From assembly GCF_000234665.1 (NCBI RefSeq), contig NC_018324.1, forward strand, positions 2,414,944 through 2,478,943: a DNA stretch of 64,000 nt. Direction: 5' to 3'. The position numbers and the translations under genes are program-made. The notes under the pieces are model-generated. The model did no database searches, was not told the origin of the DNA, and saw only the letters and a list, made by a program, of their open reading frames with translations. The DNA is from Leishmania mexicana MHOM/GT/2001/U1103. Lineage: Eukaryota > Euglenozoa > Kinetoplastea > Trypanosomatida > Trypanosomatidae. Position 1 is the first letter of the stretch. Each line of letters opens with the position of its first letter. This document shows positions 58,669 through 64,000 of this stretch, piece after piece.

Positions 58669-60627
58669 TCAGTCACTTCGACATACAGTGCTTTTGACGA
58701 GCTCGCTACGGTACTGTTCCAGCTCTGGCGGCTCCGCAGCACTGGCGGCGCGCAGCCATCGAAAAATGAGCCAGCGTTCCTCTCTCAGCTGTACCCCGTA
58801 CACCTGCAGCCTCGTCTTCGCCGGCGACACGGCGATTCCCTCGACAGAGAAGCAGGCTTGGCCTGCAGCGTTCATCGAGCGCCGCGGACGGGCAGGGGTG
58901 AGGAGAAGCGTCTCCACGTAGGAAAACAGCTGCTCGAGCGACTCATCGTTCATGTGGCTCAGACGGCGTAGCTCCATCTCGAACAGCTCCGCAGAGGTCA
59001 AGGAGGTGATGAAGAGCGTCATGGAGGACTCATACGGGTGCTCGCATACGACCGTGCGGAAGTGCCCAGGTGGTGGGAGTGGCATTGTCAAGTCAGCGGA
59101 TCGGTACACACTGCCGGAACGCTGTCTGTCTGCGGTGGTAGCCACGCGTGCCATAACGGTCGCGAGTGGAGGCGGCAGCGGCGGCGGCGATGATGTCGTG
59201 CCCGTCGCTGCACTGCCAGCCATGTGCACTGTGAGCTCAATCGACACGTGCGCGTCGTGTAGTAGTGAGATTACATTATGCTGCCTCTCTCCGCTTTGCG
59301 CCTGCTCGCGCGCCGCGTTCGGACAAACGACTACGGTAGCTTTCCACGGTGCCCCAGTGTCACCGCCGCTGCGGCACGGCGTCAAAATGAGCTCACTCCG
59401 CGCGGCGTGGGGAGCCGTCGGCGTCCGCACCACAACATCGACGGGAGTCTCCACGACATAAACGCTGTCAACGCCTTCCGCTTGAACGCGGTACTCGTTC
59501 CGTCCCCGTCCACCACGGCACCAGCTGCCCACCGTCTCCTCCGCGCCCTGCAGTCGCGCGCTCTGCGCTGTGTAGAGCAGATCCGCCAGCCGCTCTTCGT
59601 AGACGTCCGCGTTGGTCTGCAGTTGAATTGTGTAGGCTGTGCTGTCCTTGACAAGGTAGAAGCCGGCGAGAATCACCGGCGAGGGCCCCACATAGATGTT
59701 CACGTACGATTTCATCGCCGTCGTTGCGATCTTTCGGGCAGCGGTGGAGAGCTTCACTTTGAAGTAGGTCTTAGCGTCATCAGCCGCGGCACGAGCCCGT
59801 GCCAGCGAAAGCTTGACATACACTTCGGTTGTCAGCACCTCATCGCTTTCAAGAACACTGCAGTCCTCTGCCATGATACTCAGCCGGGAGCCATCCTCAT
59901 GCACGAAGCGGAGCACCTCGAGCGGGTGGTGGTAGACGGCGGTTTCGCTCGCGTAGCCGCATGTGATTGCCGCGGAGAGGGCCGCCACTTGCACCCGGAT
60001 CGCACCGACAGGGGTGCGAGTTGCATTGCTTCGCTCCATCGAGTTGCAGTCGTAAAACTCATGTTGCGCCGGTGACAGTTGCATATGTGCCGCGAGTCGA
60101 GCGGAGGAGTGCCGAGAGTTACTTGGGAGGTTTTCCGTGTTCTGCCAGAATGAGCGGGTCGACAGCACGGTTGTTGAGCGAGCAGTGTGGCCATGCGTGG
60201 CCTCAAGGGCGTCGCTGACGCTGGTGCTCATGCTGCGGCTGCGCAGACCGTCATTGAGCGCCCCCGAGGCGACCTGCATCGTGTCCGTCGCCACCATCAG
60301 AGGTTCGTACGCATACGAAAAACTTAGCGTGCTGGGTGAGCAGCTGCGCGCCTTCCCTCGCGGGTTTTGCGACGGCAACATGGACGAGGACACCGGGTAG
60401 ACGGAGCGCAGAGCCTCCCGCGGCACACCGGCATTGAGAAGCTCTGCCGGGCTGAACCCCCCTTTCAGCAGCATGAGCGGGGCGGCACCATCATGGAGCT
60501 GGCGTAGGACTTCCTTTCGACGCTTCTCTGGGTCTGATGACGGTTTCAAGGTAGAGAGGTAGTACGCAAAGGCGCCAACGGCCAAGACGCCGAGAAGCCC
60601 CCACTCGTTCGTGCCTCGGATGTCCAT
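58669..60627 (-). CDS. Hypothetical signal-anchored membrane protein, 652 aa
   Basis: A single N-terminal membrane segment (about residues 9-26, WGLLGVLAVGAFAYYLSTL) has no cleavage site, so it is probably a signal anchor with the rest in the cytosol. A short helical element follows (about residues 50-75, LKGGFSPAELLNAGVPREAL), a pattern seen in small helix-turn-helix repeats. A Ser-rich linker comes next. Residues ~200-650 look globular with beta-strand text (AIRVQVAALSAAITCGY, SYVNIYVGPSPVILAGFYLV, YRVQAEGVDSVYVVETPVDV, LQVYGVQLREERWLIFRWL). I do not recognise a family. Docking at the ER, mitochondrial outer membrane or a glycosome-related membrane would all be compatible. Confidence 0.75.
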   Translation of the reverse strand: MDIRGTNEWGLLGVLAVGAFAYYLSTLKPSSDPEKRRKEVLRQLHDGAAPLMLLKGGFSPAELLNAGVPREALRSVYPVSSSMLPSQNPRGKARSCSPSTLSFSYAYEPLMVATDTMQVASGALNDGLRSRSMSTSVSDALEATHGHTARSTTVLSTRSFWQNTENLPSNSRHSSARLAAHMQLSPAQHEFYDCNSMERSNATRTPVGAIRVQVAALSAAITCGYASETAVYHHPLEVLRFVHEDGSRLSIMAEDCSVLESDEVLTTEVYVKLSLARARAAADDAKTYFKVKLSTAARKIATTAMKSYVNIYVGPSPVILAGFYLVKDSTAYTIQLQTNADVYEERLADLLYTAQSARLQGAEETVGSWCRGGRGRNEYRVQAEGVDSVYVVETPVDVVVRTPTAPHAARSELILTPCRSGGDTGAPWKATVVVCPNAAREQAQSGERQHNVISLLHDAHVSIELTVHMAGSAATGTTSSPPPLPPPLATVMARVATTADRQRSGSVYRSADLTMPLPPPGHFRTVVCEHPYESSMTLFITSLTSAELFEMELRRLSHMNDESLEQLFSYVETLLLTPARPRRSMNAAGQACFSVEGIAVSPAKTRLQVYGVQLREERWLIFRWLRAASAAEPPELEQYRSELVKSTVCRSD

Positions 60628-61713
60628 TGATGAGGCAGCTGAGGGATGAGAAAAGGATTAGGAAGGAGGGGATGAGAGCGTAGCGCGAAACTGATACACA
60701 CACACATGCAAAAAAAATCTTCACGTCACGCAGTGAAGATGAAACACATGTCGCGTTCCAAGAGCGTTTTCTTGGGAGCAGCAGCAGCGGCAACACCAAA
60801 CACGAAGAGAGGCAAGGAAGTGAGAGAGTGCGCACGCATGAAAGACGCGTGCACGCCCAGCAAAACGAAAGCAGAGGCCGCCAAACGGTGTGTGTGGGGG
60901 GGGGTCGTGGCGTGCCGCAACACAACCGCAGCAATCTGTGCAGAAGACAGTGAGAAGAAAGCGAAAGGAAACAAGGATAATGAGTGCTTTCTGCACCGAC
61001 AGTGGGGCACAGAAAAACAAAAGGCTCAGAAGGGAGAGCACACACGTACAGGTACACGCGCCAAAAAATAAAACAAAGATGATATATAATGCCGTCGTGC
61101 CCTTCTTACGGCACACACGCCCACTTGTGTATGCCACAGACAAGAGAGATGTCGACCAGGAGCGCACTGGAGGAGAGTGCGGGCGCGAGTAAAAGGGGAA
61201 TGAAGGCGAGGGAGACGGGTGGGTGGGTGGTGGTGGTGAGGTAGACGGTCACGGCGGTTATCGCAAGCAGCGGCCACAGGAAAAAAAGAAAGAGAGGTGG
61301 AGGTGGGTAGGTGTCAGTGTCTCTGTTTGTGTGTATATACGGAAAAGCGCCGCGGGTGAGGGAGATACCGGATAGTAGGTGCGCATTCGGTCACATGCCA
61401 TCCCCTCCCCCTCCCCCACGCACAAACCGAGTAGGGCGGAGCTCCCACTTAGTGTTGGAGGCCACAGCTCACACGCGGCGTGAAGCGACTTCTCGTGGAC
61501 GCAGGAAAGTGGTCCCCTCACGTCGTACAACGAATGTACTAGGATATCCTTTTGTTGTTTTTAGGAAGCGCGAGAAAGCGGATCTGACGATCATCACGAG
61601 AAAAATGCGGAGATGAGAGAGTCCGGGAGAGGGCCAGGAGCCAAAGGGACGGAACACACCGACGCCGAGAGAAACATAAGCTTCCCCTTCAAGCTCTCCA
61701 ACTTTACCTCACA
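60628..61713. other. Spacer, no gene seen
   Basis: About 1.1 kb of spacer with purine-rich plus-strand segments (60650-60690, 61190-61240) that are pyrimidine tracts on the coding strand. No supported coding frame is seen. Confidence 0.45.
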
Positions 61714-62910
61714 CTATAGCAGCAGCTCAGGACGCGCTTTGCCGATCGCCGCCGCTGCCGTTGCAATGCGTTTGAATGCGTCGGTGTCGGTGATTTGCGT
61801 GTGCGCATCAGCAGCGCTGGTAAACTCGATGAAGCCGGTGTCCTGGTGAATCGCGGCGCAGACCCGTTGTGACCGCACCATAGACACGAGAAGGTCGTGC
61901 AGCTCACTCTCGGTGATGTGTTTGTCATCCATGTGCAAGCAGAGGGAGCGCCAGTGCACACACTCGAACGTCTTGGCGAGAATGGTGATGTTGTGCTCAC
62001 GCAGGGCATCGCGAAGAATCGAGTGTGGCACGTATGACCCAGCCGCTGCCAGCACGCCCTCCACGTCAGCAGCGCGGAAAAGCTGACCATTGTACGCGAT
62101 CTGCAGGTAATTGTACAGTGGCAGTGCGAGAAGGGCGGCGCCCCCGCGCTGCGTGACACTGCACAGCGCTGCCTGCCGATCTGCCTCCCCCGCGCGAACA
62201 CACAAGGCGCACAGTGCAGCGCGCTGGATCGCCGCCGCATCGCCGCTGTTTTCGTACAGGGCAAGAAAGGACTGCAAGGCACGCAGGTAATCGCGACGCT
62301 CTTGACGGTACAAACCGAGCTCTAGCAGGTAGGCGCACACGACGACGTGGTGATGCCGTTGCGTCTCCCCGTCTCCGCTTTCGCGACGTGCTCGGCCGGC
62401 GACGCTGTGGTAGAGAGACATTCCTTTCTGCACTGCCGAGTCCGCGTGGCGCGGGTTCGCAGTGACTCGCGATGCCCTCAAGACGCGGGCCACGCAGGAC
62501 AGGCGGTCCCACGGGGTAAGCCCATCGTACGTGAAAAACACGGAGGAGTGCAGCACCTCCGCATCGAATGTGATAGCCCTTTCCAGCTTGTCGACAGTGG
62601 TGTATGCCGTTGCCAAAGCAACCGCAAGCAGCAGCGCTTCGCCTGTCAAGCTGGAGCCGGATGACAAACTTGAGCGGAACTCCGGCATCCCCCAGAGTGC
62701 TTCGCATGCCGCTGCAACACAGCTAGCGGTCTCCGGCGCACGCGCGCGGGTTAGCAGCGCCGAGTACAATTGAGAGAAGAACTGCTCGCGTCCGTTGAAA
62801 GTAGTCGCACGCAAGCCATCTAGTGCCGTCGCAGCAGCGCCACTTGCATCGCCGCGCGTGAGCGCGGCGTCCAACGTCGCCCAGGCGAACGAGCTGGATG
62901 CTTCAGACAT
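61714..62910 (-). CDS. CSN4: COP9 signalosome subunit 4-like PCI protein, 398 aa
   Basis: CSN4 is a PCI-domain subunit of the COP9 signalosome, which removes NEDD8 from cullin ligases. The helical repeat region is followed by the family signature order: YLLELGLYRQERRDYLRALQ, then ALCALCVRAGEADRQAALCS, matching CSN4's 'ALHCTILASAGQQRSRML'. The PCI winged helix then has SILRDALREHNITILAKTF and ends with AIHQDTGFIEF, like CSN4's 'GFIDQxxGIVHF'. The length of 398 is near the human 406. I place the start at 62910 (MSEASSSFAWATLD); the open frame to 63153 reads as leader. An out-of-frame ATG five bases upstream overlaps this start. The alternative, a proteasome lid PCI subunit such as RPN5, is less likely from the spacing. 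Confidence 0.8.
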   Translation of the reverse strand: MSEASSSFAWATLDAALTRGDASGAAATALDGLRATTFNGREQFFSQLYSALLTRARAPETASCVAAACEALWGMPEFRSSLSSGSSLTGEALLLAVALATAYTTVDKLERAITFDAEVLHSSVFFTYDGLTPWDRLSCVARVLRASRVTANPRHADSAVQKGMSLYHSVAGRARRESGDGETQRHHHVVVCAYLLELGLYRQERRDYLRALQSFLALYENSGDAAAIQRAALCALCVRAGEADRQAALCSVTQRGGAALLALPLYNYLQIAYNGQLFRAADVEGVLAAAGSYVPHSILRDALREHNITILAKTFECVHWRSLCLHMDDKHITESELHDLLVSMVRSQRVCAAIHQDTGFIEFTSAADAHTQITDTDAFKRIATAAAAIGKARPELLL

Positions 62911-63698
62911 GACATGAGAAACGAGAGAAAGTGAATACGCGAGGTTGCGGCACCGACTAGCCCGCGCACACACAAGTGCGCACACGGACACGAGAGGAAG
63001 GGAAGGGCAACCACCAGAGCCAGCACTAGTTCGATGATGTGGTGAGGAGCTCTTATGTTTGACGCTGTAGCGTGAAAGGGAGAAAGAAAGTGTGGAAGGA
63101 TGGTGAAGGGGGAGGGGCTGACACACTTGGCGTGCTTGTGGCTGTGCTTGCACCGCCGCCTACGTCCTTGGGAGCGACCTGTCGGTGACGGCTGGCGGTG
63201 GGGCTAACAAAACAACGGGTTCTTTGGTGAAGACCAAGCCCGCCGTACTGGGTCGCTCGTACACAATCGGTGGTGAGAGCTCTCCGGCTTGTGCGCGTTG
63301 CAGGGGCTTCAGTCGCCGCCAACGCCGCCGCCACGGGACGTGTGCGGATATCCTCCATGAAAGGGATAGGGAGAGGATGAGCTGGAGGCGGGGAGTGACC
63401 ACACATTTGTGTCCCGTTGTCGTGATATCGATCACGTCAGAGGCGGTTAACCTTCCGTCGTGCGGATGCCAGCACACGTCACGCCCCACGCGGATACCAC
63501 TCCACCCTGCTCACAACCTTGTTTCTTTACTCGTCAGACGTGCTACACCGTTACTTATTCGATGGTTAAGTCAAAAAAAAAGGTGGGGGTGGGGATGGGG
63601 ACGAAAGGAGGAAGGGGCGCGTCATGTGCCCGACAACACCCCAGCTTGCTAGCAGAAAGGAGGGAGAAGTCCACGAAGACACATGTGCCGCCGTCAAC
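62911..63698. other. Spacer, no gene seen
   Basis: This spacer lies between CSN4 and the partial gene at the window edge. A purine-rich plus-strand block at 63071-63120 is a pyrimidine tract about 160-210 bases upstream of the CSN4 start, suited to its trans-splicing. No supported coding frame is seen. Confidence 0.45.
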
Positions 63699-64000
63699 CT
63701 ACCTCACGGCCTTCGTCTTCTTCTTTGCCAAGAAGAAATCGACGGTGTCGTCTACCGAGCTGTCGACTGCGGTGAGCTTTCCGTCACCGTCAGAGCGCCC
63801 GCGCTTGCCTTGACGCGCTTTCGCGACTGTTGACGCAAACTGCGCCACGTCATCGGCGACACGCTTGTCCTTCTGCGAGACCTCCAAATGAAAGCGCGGG
63901 TCGGAGAGCAGCTTCGACTTGAAGCGATCGTCAATATGCTCCACTGCTTTCTGAGCCTCCTGCTCGCGCCGGGTGTGCTGCACCTGCTGCGTGACGCCAA
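63699..64000 (-). CDS. C-terminal fragment of a basic protein, partial (5' end outside window)
   Basis: The frame is open to the window edge and ends at 63699, showing about 100 residues. It contains AVEHIDDRFKSKLLSDPRFH, then VADDVAQFASTVAKARQGKR, and ends in a Lys-rich tail (FFLAKKKTKAVR). The DDRF...DPRF pattern recalls C-termini of nucleolar ribosome-assembly proteins of the NUC153 type (ESF1, NOL10), and the basic tail fits a nucleolar protein, but the fragment is too short to decide. No ATG is present in the visible part. Confidence 0.6.
   Translation of the reverse strand, partial: GVTQQVQHTRREQEAQKAVEHIDDRFKSKLLSDPRFHLEVSQKDKRVADDVAQFASTVAKARQGKRGRSDGDGKLTAVDSSVDDTVDFFLAKKKTKAVR

Overview
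The window reads as nuclear DNA of a trypanosomatid, most likely a Leishmania-type species. All supported protein genes lie on the minus strand, have no introns, and are separated by GC-rich spacers full of (CA)n runs and long pyrimidine tracts on the coding strand. That is the layout of a polycistronic unit processed by trans-splicing and polyadenylation. A secreted acid phosphatase with a Ser/Thr repeat tail, an EFHC1/Rib72-type flagellar protein and SIDER-like dispersed repeats also point to Leishmania. Transcription runs from position 64000 towards position 1.

Layout. 1-10.5 kb: the first ~3,500 residues of a giant protein with two LamG/concanavalin-like and three SPRY modules, cut by the window edge. 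11-18.8 kb: a more AT-rich block with three small unassigned genes, a decayed coding region of about 2 kb (14.05-16.16 kb) that contains an RNase H-like DASxxGWGA motif, and a PARN-type deadenylase. 18.97-20.17 kb: four tRNA genes on both strands (Cys, Leu, initiator Met, Pro). 20.5-24.4 kb: TMA16, a SIDER-like repeat and a second decayed coding region. 24.4-46.1 kb: a TBC/FG-repeat protein, a DM10/EF-hand flagellar protein, MTHFR, NSA2, a small unassigned protein, an HU/CCDC81-like protein, a TB2/DP1/HVA22 membrane protein, SEC23, a CID-like protein and a putative myristoylated protein. 46.6-47.8 kb: a second SIDER-like element with a GC-rich body and an A-rich tail. 48.8-52.7 kb: histidine acid phosphatase with about 800 residues of Ser/Thr repeats. 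53.5-63.9 kb: UFD1, a third decayed coding region (55.7-57.65 kb), a signal-anchored protein of unknown function, COP9 signalosome subunit 4, and the C-terminus of one more gene.

The genes do not form a pathway; this is expected in these genomes, where neighbours share transcription but not function. Several touch ubiquitin or protein turnover (giant SPRY protein, UFD1, CSN4), several RNA or ribosome metabolism (PARN, TMA16, NSA2, CID protein) and several membrane traffic (SEC23, TBC protein, TB2/DP1 protein). I saw no CRISPR array, prokaryotic operon or intact mobile element. The least ordinary features are the three decayed coding regions, the repeat architecture of the phosphatase, and the giant SPRY protein. 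Positions of decayed regions, repeats and spacers are approximate because they were read by eye.
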